In this document: positions 45,199-54,477 of the stretch, one piece after another
Layout: every line of letters begins with the position of its first letter
Numbering within the stretch: the first letter of the stretch is position 1
Assembly: GCF_023559245.1 (NCBI RefSeq)
Contig: NZ_CP097462.1
Span: 2,042,001 to 2,106,000, forward strand
Origin: Sphingomonas sp. KRR8
GTDB lineage: Bacteria > Pseudomonadota > Alphaproteobacteria > Sphingomonadales > Sphingomonadaceae
Direction of reading: 5' to 3'
Length of the DNA stretch: 64,000 nucleotides
Program-made: the position numbers and the translations under genes
Notes under the pieces: generated by a model
Database searches by the model: none
What the model was told of the DNA's origin: nothing
The model's input: the letters and a program-made list of their open reading frames with translations, nothing else

Positions 45199-45877
45199 TC
45201 ATCCCGACCTGCCGCTGCCGATCGCGCTGGTGCGCCACCACGCCGCGCGGCGCCTGCGCCTGCGGGTCGATCATGAACGGCGTCAGCTTCGCCTGACGAT
45301 GCCGCCGCGCGGCTCGGCGCAGGCTGCGCTGCGCTGGGCGGGCGAACAGCGCGCCTGGGTTGAACGGCAACTCGCCGGGGCGCCCGGCCACTCCCCCCTC
45401 CACGATGGCGCAACGATCCCCCTCGAGGGACAGCCAGTCACGATCAGGGGCATCGTCGGACGGCGGGGAGTCAGTCACGTCGGCGACGAACTCCACGTCG
45501 GCGGCCCGGCCGACGCCCTGCCGCGCGCCACGTTGCGGTGGCTGCACAAACGCGCGCTCGATACGCTGAGCGCCGAAACAAGCGCCATTGCCGCGACGGC
45601 GGGCGTGTCCGTCTCGTCCGTGGCGATCGGCGATGCGGCGAGCCGATGGGGTAGCTGCTCGTCGGCAGGCGCGATCCGCTACAGCTGGCGACTGATCCTC
45701 GCGCCGGCCGAATGCCGCCGCTTCGTTGTCGCCCACGAAGTCGCGCACCGGCTGCACATGGATCACTCGCCCGCCTTCCGCCGGGCCGAGGAGCGGCTGT
45801 TCGGCGGCCCGGTTGGCCCCGCCCGAGCCTTATTGCGAGAAGTCGGGCCGGCGCTGCGGCTGATCGGCCGGGGCTGA
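45179..45877 (+). CDS. YgjP-type (DUF45/SprT-like) metallopeptidase
   Basis: A protein of about 232 residues with the zinc-peptidase motif VVAHEVAHRLHMDHSPAFRRAE, in which HExxH and the third ligand HSPxF are intact, preceded by RWGSCSSAGAIRYSWRLILAP, the UPF0758/YgjP hallmark. The N-terminal region (LRLRVDHERRQLRLTMPPR, WVERQLA) is also typical. No ATG fits; TTG at 45179, overlapping the YcgN stop, or GTG near 45227 would serve. The 3' end overlaps the convergent PBP1A gene by 48 bp, and the substrate is not known. Confidence 0.85.
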   Translation: MSTAIFDHPDLPLPIALVRHHAARRLRLRVDHERRQLRLTMPPRGSAQAALRWAGEQRAWVERQLAGAPGHSPLHDGATIPLEGQPVTIRGIVGRRGVSHVGDELHVGGPADALPRATLRWLHKRALDTLSAETSAIAATAGVSVSSVAIGDAASRWGSCSSAGAIRYSWRLILAPAECRRFVVAHEVAHRLHMDHSPAFRRAEERLFGGPVGPARALLREVGPALRLIGRG

Positions 45878-47968
45878 CGGCGGCGGAGAGCGGTCGGTCG
45901 GCGGCGGCGCACCTTCGCGCGGCGGCGGAGTGCCACCGAAAATGCGATCAAGCTCCGTCTGGTCAGGCGAGCCCTGCTGCTGCGGGGCTTGCTGCTGCTG
46001 CGGACCGGGCTGAGCGCCCATCGGGTCAGCCGGCTGGCTGGGCAGCGGATTGCCGTCGGCATCGACGAGCGGCTGACTGTCGCCAATGGTCGCGTTCAGA
46101 TCCTCTTCGGGCGACAGCTGCCAGTCCGGCATCGGCACTTCGGTCTCGAACTGCTCGACAGGCCGATTGGCGACGGCGGCAACCATGAAATCGTGAAAAG
46201 CCCGGGCCGGCGCCGTGCCGCCCTGAAGGCCGGGAATCGGTCTGGCATCATCGCGACCCATCCACACGCCGGTGGTAAGCCCCGACGAGAAGCCCATGAA
46301 CCATCCGTCCTTGTTGGAGGTGGTCGTTCCGGTCTTGCCCGCGACCGGTCGCCCGATCTGCGCCGCCCGGCCGGTGCCGGACAGAACGGCGGTCTGCAGC
46401 AGGTCCGTCATTTCGGCCGCCACCCATGGCGCGACCAGCACCCGGTTCTCGGTCGGCTCGTGTCGGTAAAGCAGCCGCCCGTCCGCAGTGACCACCCGAG
46501 TGATGGCGTAAGGCATGACCGCGACCCCCTTGTTCTCCACCGCGGCATACGCCCGGGTAAGGTCGATCAGGCGAACTTCGGAAGAGCCCAGCACCATCGA
46601 TGGATACGTCGAGATCTGGCCGGAGATGCCGAAGCGGTGGGCCATGTCGGCAATGGTGGAAAAGCCGAGTTGCGCCCCGATCTTGGCGCTGATGGTGTTA
46701 ATCGAACGGGCGAACGCCTCGCGCAGCGTGACCTGGCCCAGGTAGCTGCGGGTCGAGTTGCGCGGGGTCCAGCCCTCGATGGTGATCGGCTCATCGACCA
46801 AGGTGGTGGTCGGCTTCATCCCCGATTCGAGCGCTGCCAGGTAAACAAACAGCTTGAAGGCGGAGCCCGGCTGCCGCTGCGCCTGGGTCGCACGGTTATA
46901 GATGCTGTTCACGTAATCCTTGCCGCCGATCATCGACCGGACCGCCCCGTCGCGGTCCAGCGCGACCAGCGCACCCTGCGCACCCGCGGGGGTGTTGGCG
47001 GCGATCGCCTTGTCCGCCGCTGCCTGCATCCGCGTGTCGAGCGTGGTCCAGACGTCAATCGGGTCGCTGGTCTCATCAATCAGCGTGTCGAGCTGTGGCA
47101 GCGCCCAATCGGTGAAGTAGCGGATGCTATTCTGCTTCTGCGTCGGCTGCACCACGATTCGGGCCGGGTCGACGCTCTCGGCCGCAGCGCGGCTGATGAA
47201 CCCGTTCTCGACCATGGACTGGAGCACTACCCCGGCACGGCCGCGCGCGGCTTCGACGTCGGCGGTGGGGGAGTAGTTCGACGGTGCCTTCACCAGTCCA
47301 GCGATGATGGTCGCCTCGCCCAGGCTCAGCTGCGTTGCGGGATGGCCGAAGAAGGTGCGGCTGGCGGCGTCGATGCCGTAGGCGCCGCCGCCGAAATAGA
47401 CACGGTTGAGATAGAGCTCGAGGATCTGGTCCTTGCTGAACTTGCGCTCCAGGGCGAGCGCCAGGATGCCCTCACGCGCCTTGCGACCGAAGTTGCGGCT
47501 GTTGGTCAGAAAGATGTTGCGCGCCAGCTGCTGGGTGATGGTCGACCCGCCCTGGCTGAAGTGGCCGGTCTGCAGGCGCACCTTGATGGAGCGGGCCACG
47601 CCGATGGGGTCGACTCCGGGATGGCTGCGGAAGCGCTTGTCCTCCACCGCGATCATCGCCGCGCGCATGGTTGCGGGGATCTGCTCGTAGGGGATCCACT
47701 GGCCGAACGTCGGGCCGATGCTGACCAGTACCTTGCCGTCCGCCGAATGGACCCGGATCATCTGACCGAGGTCCTTGCGCTGCGCCAGCTCCGAATAAGA
47801 CGGCAGCTGGCTCATCGCGATGGCAACGGTCACGCCAAGCGCGATCAGCCCGGCAAGAAAGGCGAACAGCCCCCACTTGAGGATACGTCCGAACCACCCG
47901 CCACGCCGGCGAGGTGGCGGCTGCTGGCGCGAGCTGTTCGGGGCGGGTCGGCGAGAAGGCGCAGCCAT
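45830..47968 (-). CDS. mrcA: Penicillin-binding protein 1A-type bifunctional transglycosylase/transpeptidase
   Basis: A class A PBP that polymerises and cross-links peptidoglycan. The 712 residues have a Pro/Arg-rich cytosolic start, a membrane anchor (about 24-48), a glycosyltransferase domain with MIAVEDKRFRSHPGVDP (catalytic Glu), TITQQLARNIFL and LELYLNRVYFGGGAYGIDAAS, and a transpeptidase domain. The latter has SxxK in QPGSAFKLF, the SxN-type SINTISAKIG and the KTGTTTSNKDGWF motif. The C-terminal tail is Pro/Gln-rich. It starts at ATG 47968. The last 48 bp overlap the convergent peptidase gene. Confidence 0.94.
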   Translation of the reverse strand: MAAPSRRPAPNSSRQQPPPRRRGGWFGRILKWGLFAFLAGLIALGVTVAIAMSQLPSYSELAQRKDLGQMIRVHSADGKVLVSIGPTFGQWIPYEQIPATMRAAMIAVEDKRFRSHPGVDPIGVARSIKVRLQTGHFSQGGSTITQQLARNIFLTNSRNFGRKAREGILALALERKFSKDQILELYLNRVYFGGGAYGIDAASRTFFGHPATQLSLGEATIIAGLVKAPSNYSPTADVEAARGRAGVVLQSMVENGFISRAAAESVDPARIVVQPTQKQNSIRYFTDWALPQLDTLIDETSDPIDVWTTLDTRMQAAADKAIAANTPAGAQGALVALDRDGAVRSMIGGKDYVNSIYNRATQAQRQPGSAFKLFVYLAALESGMKPTTTLVDEPITIEGWTPRNSTRSYLGQVTLREAFARSINTISAKIGAQLGFSTIADMAHRFGISGQISTYPSMVLGSSEVRLIDLTRAYAAVENKGVAVMPYAITRVVTADGRLLYRHEPTENRVLVAPWVAAEMTDLLQTAVLSGTGRAAQIGRPVAGKTGTTTSNKDGWFMGFSSGLTTGVWMGRDDARPIPGLQGGTAPARAFHDFMVAAVANRPVEQFETEVPMPDWQLSPEEDLNATIGDSQPLVDADGNPLPSQPADPMGAQPGPQQQQAPQQQGSPDQTELDRIFGGTPPPREGAPPPTDRSPPPSAPADQPQRRPDFSQ

Positions 47969-48012
47969 GGGTGGGCGCAAGGCTTAGGGGCTGCCCACCC
48001 CGGCGGCAAGCG

Positions 48013-48423
48013 TCACTCGGACGCGGCGTCTTTCTTGCCCGCGAAGTCGAGGCTGGCCGAGTTGATGCAGTAGCGCAGGCCCTCGGGTCCCGGTCCGTCG
48101 GGGAAGACGTGACCAAGGTGGCCCTCGCACTTGGCGCAGCGCACCTCGACCCGGGTCATGCCGTGGCTGGTGTCGGTGATCTCCTTGACGGCGTCGGCCG
48201 CCGCCGGAGCGGTGAAGCTCGGCCAGCCCGAGCCGCTCTCATATTTGGTGTCGCTGGCGAACAGCGGCTCGCCGCAGCCGGCGCAGACATATTGCCCCTG
48301 TTCCTTGTTTCCCAGCAGTTCGCCGGTCCAGGGCGCTTCGGTCCCGTGCTGGCGGAGAATCCGATAGCGGTCCGGGCCAAGCTTCTCGCGCCATTCCTGC
48401 TCGGTCTTGGGCATGTCGGTCAT
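48013..48423 (-). CDS. msrB: Peptide-methionine (R)-S-oxide reductase MsrB
   Basis: MsrB repairs the R-epimer of methionine sulfoxide in proteins. The 136-residue enzyme has zinc cysteines CAGCG and [22 protein letters not shown], and the catalytic Cys in RYCINSASL. The ATG at 48423 follows GAAAGGAATTC. A longer in-frame form to 48507 is not family-like. It is divergent from the DUF2868 gene across about 86 bp. Confidence 0.96.
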   Translation of the reverse strand: MTDMPKTEQEWREKLGPDRYRILRQHGTEAPWTGELLGNKEQGQYVCAGCGEPLFASDTKYESGSGWPSFTAPAAADAVKEITDTSHGMTRVEVRCAKCEGHLGHVFPDGPGPEGLRYCINSASLDFAGKKDAASE

Positions 48424-48509
48424 GCTGAATTCCTTTCGGGCGCCTATGTGGGAAGCGGCCAGGGGCGCGGCAACTGCATCCTCCGGGCTTGTCCCTCGTT
48501 GCAGCAAGC

Positions 48510-49994
48510 GTGAGCACCATCCGCCTGCCAGAGGAAAACGCGCGCGACCTCATGCTGGTTCGCGCGATCGAGAGCGAGGATCGCGACGGCGCCGTCCTGA
48601 CCCGGGAGGACCGGCAGTTCGCCACCGCGGCCGGGCTTCGTGACGGCGCGCCGGACAAGGTCGGCAAGGGCACCGGGCGCTTCCTCGAGCGGCGCTCGGC
48701 GGTGGCGCTGGAACGATTGCTGCCACGCTTTCCCGCGCTGCGGCGCGCCTATTCGCTGTCGCGGTGGCCACGCTGGCTCAACTGGGCGGTGCCGCTGGCG
48801 GCGCTGGCTGTCGGCTTCCTCAGCCATGAGCTCGACGGAGAGAAGCTCAACATCCTCGCCTTTCCGCTGCTCGGCATGCTGGCGTGGAACGCCTTCGTCT
48901 ACGGCTGGCTGCTGGTGGAAAGCGTTCGACACCGTCGCGGCGGACACCCGCTGCTCGCGACTCTGGAGAAGCTCGGGCGGCCCTTCGCGCCGCGCCTGTC
49001 CTCACAGCCCAGCCTGGAACGCGGAATGGCGCGCTTCGCCCGTGATTGGGCGGTCACGGCCGGGCCGCTGACCGATGCCCGGGCCAAGCGGACCTTCCAC
49101 CTCGGCGCGGCGCTGTTCGCTCTGGGTATCATCGGCGGAATGCTGATCCGTGCGCGCTATACGGCCGAGTATCGCGCGGGGTGGTCCGGCACGTGGAGCG
49201 GCGCGGAAAACGAGATCAGCGCCTTCCTCTCGGTGTTGTTCGCTCCCGCCTCCTGGGTGACCGGCATTCCGCTGCCGACGCCCGAACGGCTGCGCGCCCT
49301 GCGCGGCGGGGCCGAGAATGCCGGGGACTGGCTGTTGCTGTGGGCCACCACCGCGACCCTGTTCGTGATCGGCCCGAGACTGGTGCTGGCCGGCTGGAGC
49401 GCGGTTCGCGCAGCGGCGCTGGCGCGGCGGATGAGCGTTCCGGGCGAAGAGGATTTCTATGTCCGTACCCTACTCCGCAGCGCGCTTGGCCGCGCGGGAG
49501 AAGCGCTGGTCGTGCCTTATGCGACCACTCCCTCTCCGGCGGCGCGAGAGCGGCTCGAACGGCTGCTCGGCCAGGCGCTGGGCGAGAATATGCGGGTCGT
49601 GGTGGATCAGCCGGTGCCCTACGGCGCCGAAGAGGATTGGCTCGCCGCCAATCGCGCCCGTTTGACGGCGGCGGACCAGCTGGTGCTGCTGTTCAGCCTG
49701 TCCTCCACTCCGGAGGAGGAAAACCACGGTGCCTTCGCGCGCGAGGCCGCGGCGGCGCTGCGCGGCGGCGGAGCCGGGCTAACCCTGCTGGTCGACGACA
49801 GCGGCCTTCGTGAGCGGTTGCGCGGTCAAGGCTCAGGCCAGCGCCGCCTGGAGGAACGCGCGACGGCCTGGCGGCAGGTTCTGGCGGGAAGCACCGGCCT
49901 CGATCCCGTCATCCTCTCGCTGGAACTCGGCGAAGAGGAGGTCGGCGCCCGGCTGCTCGAGCGCGCTTTGTTGCGGACCCCGGTGCCGGCATGA
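48510..49994 (+). CDS. DUF2868 integral membrane protein, partner of the downstream GTPase
   Basis: About 494 residues, with membrane segments near [61 protein letters not shown] and [21 protein letters not shown], and a large soluble C-terminal half. The latter has [25 protein letters not shown] and [22 protein letters not shown] blocks with a Rossmann-like look. These match DUF2868, which is regularly found next to a DUF3482 GTPase, as here with a 4-bp overlap. No function is known for the pair. Possible starts are GTG 48510 (used), TTG 48489 and ATG 48552; none has a clear Shine-Dalgarno. Confidence 0.8.
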   Translation: MSTIRLPEENARDLMLVRAIESEDRDGAVLTREDRQFATAAGLRDGAPDKVGKGTGRFLERRSAVALERLLPRFPALRRAYSLSRWPRWLNWAVPLAALAVGFLSHELDGEKLNILAFPLLGMLAWNAFVYGWLLVESVRHRRGGHPLLATLEKLGRPFAPRLSSQPSLERGMARFARDWAVTAGPLTDARAKRTFHLGAALFALGIIGGMLIRARYTAEYRAGWSGTWSGAENEISAFLSVLFAPASWVTGIPLPTPERLRALRGGAENAGDWLLLWATTATLFVIGPRLVLAGWSAVRAAALARRMSVPGEEDFYVRTLLRSALGRAGEALVVPYATTPSPAARERLERLLGQALGENMRVVVDQPVPYGAEEDWLAANRARLTAADQLVLLFSLSSTPEEENHGAFAREAAAALRGGGAGLTLLVDDSGLRERLRGQGSGQRRLEERATAWRQVLAGSTGLDPVILSLELGEEEVGARLLERALLRTPVPA

Positions 49995-51535
49995 ACGCCG
50001 AGCGGATCATCAATCTTAGCCTCGTCAGCCACACCAATGCGGGGAAGACGACGCTCGTACGGACCCTCCTCGGCCAGGACGTCGGCGAGGTCCGCGACGC
50101 CGCGCATGTAACGGAGGCGGCGACCGGCTACGTCCTCCTTCAGGCCGGCGGCGATACGCTGATGCTGTGGGACACGCCCGGCTTTGGCGACACCGCCCGG
50201 CTAGTCGGCCGGCTGCGCCAGGCCGGCAATCCTATCGGTTGGTTCCTGACCCAGGTGTGGGATCGTTGGCGCGACCGTCCCCTGTGGTCGAGCCAGCAGG
50301 CCATCCGCAATGCGCGGGATGAGGCCGATGTCATCCTTTACCTGGTGAACGCTGCCGAGGACCCGGCGGCCGCTACCTACATCCCGCTGGAAATGGAGGT
50401 TCTGGAGTGGATCGGCAAACCCATCCTGCTGCTGCTCAACCAGGTCGGCGCGCCATCCGAGCAAAGCCGCACGGAAGAGGAACGCTGGCGCCAGACCGTC
50501 GCTGAACGGCCCTTGGTGCGTGGTGTGGTGACGCTGGACGCCTTTGCCCGCTGCTGGGTCCAGGAGGGAGAGCTGCTGGACAGCGTGGCGCCCTTGCTTC
50601 CCGCCGAGCAGCAGGGGCCTTTGGCAACGATCGCCGGGGCCTGGGCCGCGCGTAATTTGCAGCGCTTCCATGCTTCGATGCAGGTGCTGGCTGCGCAACT
50701 CGCTTCGGCCGTGACCGACCGGGAAGAAATCGGGGAGCGCAAGCTCACGGACCGCTTGCGCGGCGCGATCATGCATCCGGTCGCTGGTGACAGCTCGCCG
50801 CAGGGGGAGCGCGCGATGGGCAAGCTGGCCGAGCGCCTCGACGTGCTGATCCGCCGCTCGACCGACGAACTGATCGCCCTGCATGGCCTGGCGGGTCGCG
50901 CCGCCGGTGAGGTGCTGAAGCGGATGCGCGACGATTTCCGCGAGACCGCCCCCGCGCGCGAGGGTGTTGCCACAGTGCTTGGCGGGTTGGTTTCAGGTGC
51001 TGCCGGCGGGCTTGCCGCCGACCTCGCGGTTGGCGGACTTACGCTGGGCGGCGGCATGTTCATCGGCTCGGTACTCGGCGCTTTCGGTGCGAAGACAGCG
51101 GCGCGCGGCTACAACATGACCGTGGCCGGTGGCTCGGATGCGAACGCTGTTCGCTGGTCCGACGAGTTCCTCGCGGGCCTGATCCGCGCCGCGCTGCTGC
51201 GCTACCTGGCGGTGGCGCACTTCGGCCGGGGCCGGGGGCAGTGGGAAGAGGGCGAGCATCCCGCGCACTGGAGTGAGGCCGTCGATCGTGCACTCGAGCC
51301 GGAGCGCGGCGCGATCAATGCCGCGATCGGCAAGCGGAAGGAAGGCGAGGCGGCAGTCGAGCACGCGCTTGAGGCGGTGCTGGCGCGAACAGCGCGCCGG
51401 CTGCTCCTCGGATTATATCCCGAGGCCGAGGCGATCTTCCGCAATGAGGAGCGGCTTACGGCCGCGGGTGCGGCAACGATGATCGGGGCTGAAGAGAGTG
51501 GCGCGTCAACGCCTGCGCGACATCAGTTGTCGTGA
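49991..51535 (+). CDS. DUF3482 GTPase
   Basis: A 514-residue GTP-binding protein of the Era/TrmE-like class. G1 is SHTNAGKTTLVRTLL, G3 is LWDTPGFGD and the switch region includes AAHVTEAATGYVLLQ; the G4 position reads LLLLNQVGAP, with NQxG in place of NKxD. The C-terminal half has Ala/Gly-rich hydrophobic stretches (VLGGLVSGAAGGLAADLAVGGLTLGGGMFIGSVLGAFGAKTAA) that could insert in membrane. It is translationally coupled to the DUF2868 gene, so the two probably form one membrane GTPase complex. The family has no experimentally assigned role that I know of. Confidence 0.85.
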   Translation: MNAERIINLSLVSHTNAGKTTLVRTLLGQDVGEVRDAAHVTEAATGYVLLQAGGDTLMLWDTPGFGDTARLVGRLRQAGNPIGWFLTQVWDRWRDRPLWSSQQAIRNARDEADVILYLVNAAEDPAAATYIPLEMEVLEWIGKPILLLLNQVGAPSEQSRTEEERWRQTVAERPLVRGVVTLDAFARCWVQEGELLDSVAPLLPAEQQGPLATIAGAWAARNLQRFHASMQVLAAQLASAVTDREEIGERKLTDRLRGAIMHPVAGDSSPQGERAMGKLAERLDVLIRRSTDELIALHGLAGRAAGEVLKRMRDDFRETAPAREGVATVLGGLVSGAAGGLAADLAVGGLTLGGGMFIGSVLGAFGAKTAARGYNMTVAGGSDANAVRWSDEFLAGLIRAALLRYLAVAHFGRGRGQWEEGEHPAHWSEAVDRALEPERGAINAAIGKRKEGEAAVEHALEAVLARTARRLLLGLYPEAEAIFRNEERLTAAGAATMIGAEESGASTPARHQLS

Positions 51536-51542
51536 GCAAACC

Positions 51543-51569
51543 AGCTGACCTGCCCGCGGCAGGTCAGCT
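51543..51569 (+). terminator. 12-bp palindromic stem after the DUF3482 gene
   Basis: AGCTGACCTGCC and GGCAGGTCAGCT form a perfect 12-bp stem with loop CGC, 8 bp after the stop. Only TT then follows, so it is a likely but not classic terminator; it also separates the gene from the tRNA on the other strand. Confidence 0.6.
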
Positions 51570-51580
51570 TACCGATTTGA

Positions 51581-51667
51581 TGGTGCGGTCGAGAAGACTC
51601 GAACTTCCACGTCCTTTCGGACACAACGACCTCAACGTTGCGCGTCTACCAATTCCGCCACGACCGC
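51581..51667 (-). tRNA. tRNA-Leu (anticodon GAG)
   Basis: On the minus strand: acceptor GCGGTCG with CGACCGC, D arm TGGCGGAATTGGTAGACGCG, anticodon stem CAACG/CGTTG around loop TTGAGGT (anticodon GAG), a long class II variable arm (TGTCCGAAAGGACGT), T arm AGTTCGAGTCT and encoded CCA. It reads CUC/CUU Leu codons. Confidence 0.96.
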
Positions 51668-51718
51668 ATGTTCTTGGCGGCGCGGCCCTAGCAGCGGTCC
51701 GCACCCCACGCAACCGTG

Positions 51719-52768
51719 TCAGCCCTCCTTGCCGGCGGCGCGGCAGGGACCGTTGGAAGGACGCTGCTTGTCGAGCGAAACGTCAAGGCACGCCGCTGAC
51801 GGCGGGATGTTCAGCTCCGCGCTGTTGAAGCTCGCGCTGGTGCCCGGCTGGAGCGAGGGCGCGGGCGGCGGAATTGTCCAGCGATAGACCACCTGCTGGT
51901 CCAGGCTCCGCAACTGCGCCTGCAGCGGCGGGACGGGTTGGGTCTGGTCGGTGGGGTTGATCACCTTCCCGCTCACCTCCAGCACCTGCTGCCCGCTGGC
52001 GAGGGTGCGGCGGCTTTGCTGGTCGACCTGGACCTTGAGCTGGGTGTCGCTGACCTGCGCCAGGCCGAGCCGTTCCTTGAAGCTGTTCGGCGCGAGGAAC
52101 CAGAAGGCGAGCACCGCGAGAACGATCAGCACGAGGGCCACAAGCAGGCCGATCAAGCCCTTGCCCCGGCCGCCGCCGATGTCCTCGTCACCGCGGTCGT
52201 AGGCGGCGAAGTCGGCGTCGGCGGGCTCGGCCGCGCCCGGCGCAACCCAGCCCATCTCCTCGCCGGCCGGCAGCGCAGGCGTCGCGAGCCCCGGGTCATG
52301 CGCGACCAGGTACGGCAGCGGCTCGCGTTCGTGCTCGTGCTCGCCATGCTCCTCGTGCGCGTCCTGCTCGGCGGGTTCAGCGGGTTCAGCCGGTTCGGCC
52401 CGCGCCGCTGCCACCCAACCGCTTTCGGCCGCCCTAGGCTGAGGGTCCGGCAATGGCGATGAGTCCGGATCATCAGCGTAAGCGCCTTGGTCCGCGACGT
52501 CCGGATGGGCATGGTCGGACAAAGCCGCTTCCGCCGGCTTGCCGCTTTCCTCACCCGCCGGATGCGTGTTCGCCTCTGGCGAGGGATAATCGGTGGCGGT
52601 CGGTTCGGCGGCTGCGGGCGCGATGGCGCCTTCGTCGCCGGAGTCCGTTTCCGGATCCTGATGCCAGCTATGCTTGCAGTTGGCGCAGCGGACCTGGCGC
52701 CCACCCGGCGGAACGGCGCCGTCCTTCACCGTATAGCGTGTCCCGCAAGCCGGACAGGTGAGGATCAT
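51719..52768 (-). CDS. Zinc-ribbon (MJ0042) and DUF3426 membrane protein
   Basis: A 349-residue protein with a cytosolic N-terminal zinc ribbon CPACGTRYTV and CANCKHSWH, a long acidic, Pro/Glu/His-rich disordered region (about 40-190) including repeated EPAEPAEPAE, a transmembrane helix GLLVALVLIVLAVLAFWFLAP, and a C-terminal periplasmic DUF3426 beta domain with VLEVSGKVINPTDQTQPVPPL and a Cys-containing end. Such proteins are common next to ftsE in alphaproteobacteria; the function is unknown. It is divergent from ftsE. A longer in-frame reading to 53578 is antisense to ftsE and is rejected. Confidence 0.87.
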   Translation of the reverse strand: MILTCPACGTRYTVKDGAVPPGGRQVRCANCKHSWHQDPETDSGDEGAIAPAAAEPTATDYPSPEANTHPAGEESGKPAEAALSDHAHPDVADQGAYADDPDSSPLPDPQPRAAESGWVAAARAEPAEPAEPAEQDAHEEHGEHEHEREPLPYLVAHDPGLATPALPAGEEMGWVAPGAAEPADADFAAYDRGDEDIGGGRGKGLIGLLVALVLIVLAVLAFWFLAPNSFKERLGLAQVSDTQLKVQVDQQSRRTLASGQQVLEVSGKVINPTDQTQPVPPLQAQLRSLDQQVVYRWTIPPPAPSLQPGTSASFNSAELNIPPSAACLDVSLDKQRPSNGPCRAAGKEG

Positions 52769-52885
52769 TGTATAAGCCCTTTGCCCCTGATGGTTGCCTT
52801 CACGTAAACCGCACAGCGGCGGCATTGGCAAGGCAGCGGCGCCATGCAAGAGAATCGGCGCGCGTATACGGGGGGTGACCAGGGA

Positions 52886-53605
52886 GTGAGCGGCGGGCAC
52901 GCCATTGTCGAGTTCGACAGCGTCGGCCTGCGCTACGGCACCGGCGCCGAGGTCCTCAAGGACATGGACTTCCGGCTGAATCGCGGGGGATTCACCTACC
53001 TCACGGGGCCGTCCGGCGCCGGCAAGACCTCGCTGATGAAGCTGCTCTACCTCGCCCAGGCGCCGACCCGCGGTCGGATCCGCCTGTTCGGCGAGGAATT
53101 GAGCGACGCCCCGCGTGAGGCGATGCCCGCGTTTCGGCGGCGGATCGGGGTGGTGTTCCAGGACTTCCGGCTGGTCCGCCACCTGTCGGCCTTCGACAAT
53201 GTCGCGCTTCCGCTGCGCATCGCCGGTCGGCCCGAGTCCGAGGTCAGCACCAGCGTTCGCGAACTGCTCGACTGGGTCGGCCTGGCGGACCGCGCGGCTG
53301 CGCCGCCGCCTACCCTGTCTGGCGGGGAGCAGCAGCGGGTGGCCATCGCACGGGCCGTGGTCGCCCATCCCGAACTGCTGGTCGCGGACGAGCCGACCGG
53401 CAACGTCGACGCGGACATGGCCAAGCGCCTGCTGCACCTGTTCGAGAGCCTCAACCGGCTTGGCACCACCGTGCTGGTCGCGACCCACGACCTGTCCCTG
53501 ATCGCCGCAACCAAGGGCGCGCAGATGATGCGGCTGGAGGGCGGGCGGCTGGTGGATCCGACCGGCGCGCTCAAGCATCCGCCGCAGCGGCCGAGCCTTT
53601 CATGA
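52886..53605 (+). CDS. ftsE: Cell division ATP-binding protein FtsE
   Basis: FtsE is the ATPase of the FtsEX complex, which links cytokinesis to peptidoglycan hydrolase activation. The ABC domain has Walker A LTGPSGAGKTSLMKLL, the Q-loop VVFQDFRL, the signature LSGGEQQRVAIARAVVAHPELLVADEPTGNVD and the H-loop VLVATHDLSL. I chose GTG 52886 because a GGGGGGTGA Shine-Dalgarno lies 7 bp before it; an ATG at 52844 is also in frame and would add 14 residues. ftsX overlaps by 4 bp. Confidence 0.92.
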   Translation: MSGGHAIVEFDSVGLRYGTGAEVLKDMDFRLNRGGFTYLTGPSGAGKTSLMKLLYLAQAPTRGRIRLFGEELSDAPREAMPAFRRRIGVVFQDFRLVRHLSAFDNVALPLRIAGRPESEVSTSVRELLDWVGLADRAAAPPPTLSGGEQQRVAIARAVVAHPELLVADEPTGNVDADMAKRLLHLFESLNRLGTTVLVATHDLSLIAATKGAQMMRLEGGRLVDPTGALKHPPQRPSLS

Positions 53606-54477
53606 AGATGACGCGACCGGATCCCCTGCTTGGCGACCAACTGTTGCTGCCCGATCGCGGGCCGCGGCTGGCCCCATGGCTCATCGGCGTGCTGATGTTC
53701 GTGACCGTGCTGGTCGGCGCCGCCGGCCTGACGCTCGCCAACGCCGCCCGGTTGGTGGCGGCGGGGGCGGAGCAGCGCTGGTCGGTCCAGCTTCCTGGCG
53801 GGGCGCGGACCGCCGCACCGCTGGCGAAGCGGCTTGGCCAGGCGCCCGGCGTCGCCGCGGTCAGCGCACTGCCCGAAGCGCGGGTCCGCGACCTGGTGGG
53901 CCAGTGGCTTGGCCCCGAGCTGGCGCAAAGCCCGGACCTGCCGCTGCCCGGCCTGATCGACGTGACCCTTGCGCCCGGTGCGTCGCCCGCACCGCTGCGC
54001 CACGCACTTGCGCAAGCCGCGCCCACCGCCCGGCTGCAGTCCTTTTCCGATCAGCTCGGCCCGCTGCTGGCCAATCTTCGGCTGCTCCAGGCCATCGCCC
54101 TGGCACTGGTGCTGATGATGGCGGCGGCAAGCGCGGCGGCGGTGATGCTGGCGACGCGCAGCGCCTATGAAGCGCATCGCGGCACGATCGAGGTGCTGCA
54201 TGGCATTGGCGCCACCGATCGCCAGCTCGCCGCCCTGTTCCAGCGGCGCATGACGCGCGAGGCGCTGATCGGCGGGGTGATCGGGACGATCGCGGGCCTG
54301 TTGCTGATCTTTCTGACGCTGACGACCAGCGGCGCCTTCCTCGCCATTGCCGCCGATGGCCCAGCTCTCCGCCCGATCGACCTGGTGGTGCTCGCCATCC
54401 TTCCCTTCGCCGGGGCGCTGCTGGCGCGGTTGGTTGCGCGGGCGACGATAAACCGGGCATTGCGGGCAACGCTATGA
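53602..54477 (+). CDS. ftsX: Cell division protein FtsX
   Basis: FtsX is the membrane partner of FtsE. The 291 residues have an N-terminal membrane helix (LIGVLMFVTVLVGAAGLTLANAA), a periplasmic loop that contacts hydrolase activators (about 50-160), and three C-terminal helices with the typical LLQAIALALVLMMAAASAAAVMLATRSAYEAHRGTIEVLHGIGATDRQLA block. The sequence is unusually Ala-rich, as in other sphingomonads. It is coupled to ftsE and to the ydcF-type gene by 4-bp overlaps. Confidence 0.9.
   Translation: MKMTRPDPLLGDQLLLPDRGPRLAPWLIGVLMFVTVLVGAAGLTLANAARLVAAGAEQRWSVQLPGGARTAAPLAKRLGQAPGVAAVSALPEARVRDLVGQWLGPELAQSPDLPLPGLIDVTLAPGASPAPLRHALAQAAPTARLQSFSDQLGPLLANLRLLQAIALALVLMMAAASAAAVMLATRSAYEAHRGTIEVLHGIGATDRQLAALFQRRMTREALIGGVIGTIAGLLLIFLTLTTSGAFLAIAADGPALRPIDLVVLAILPFAGALLARLVARATINRALRATL

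Noticed and set aside
45989..48073. A 694-codon plus-strand open frame
   Set aside because: It is antisense to the PBP1A gene and lacks domains or a ribosome-binding site.
52769..53578. N-terminal extension of the zinc-ribbon protein by 270 codons
   Set aside because: The region is antisense to ftsE, and the zinc ribbon with MILTCPACG is the normal N-terminus.
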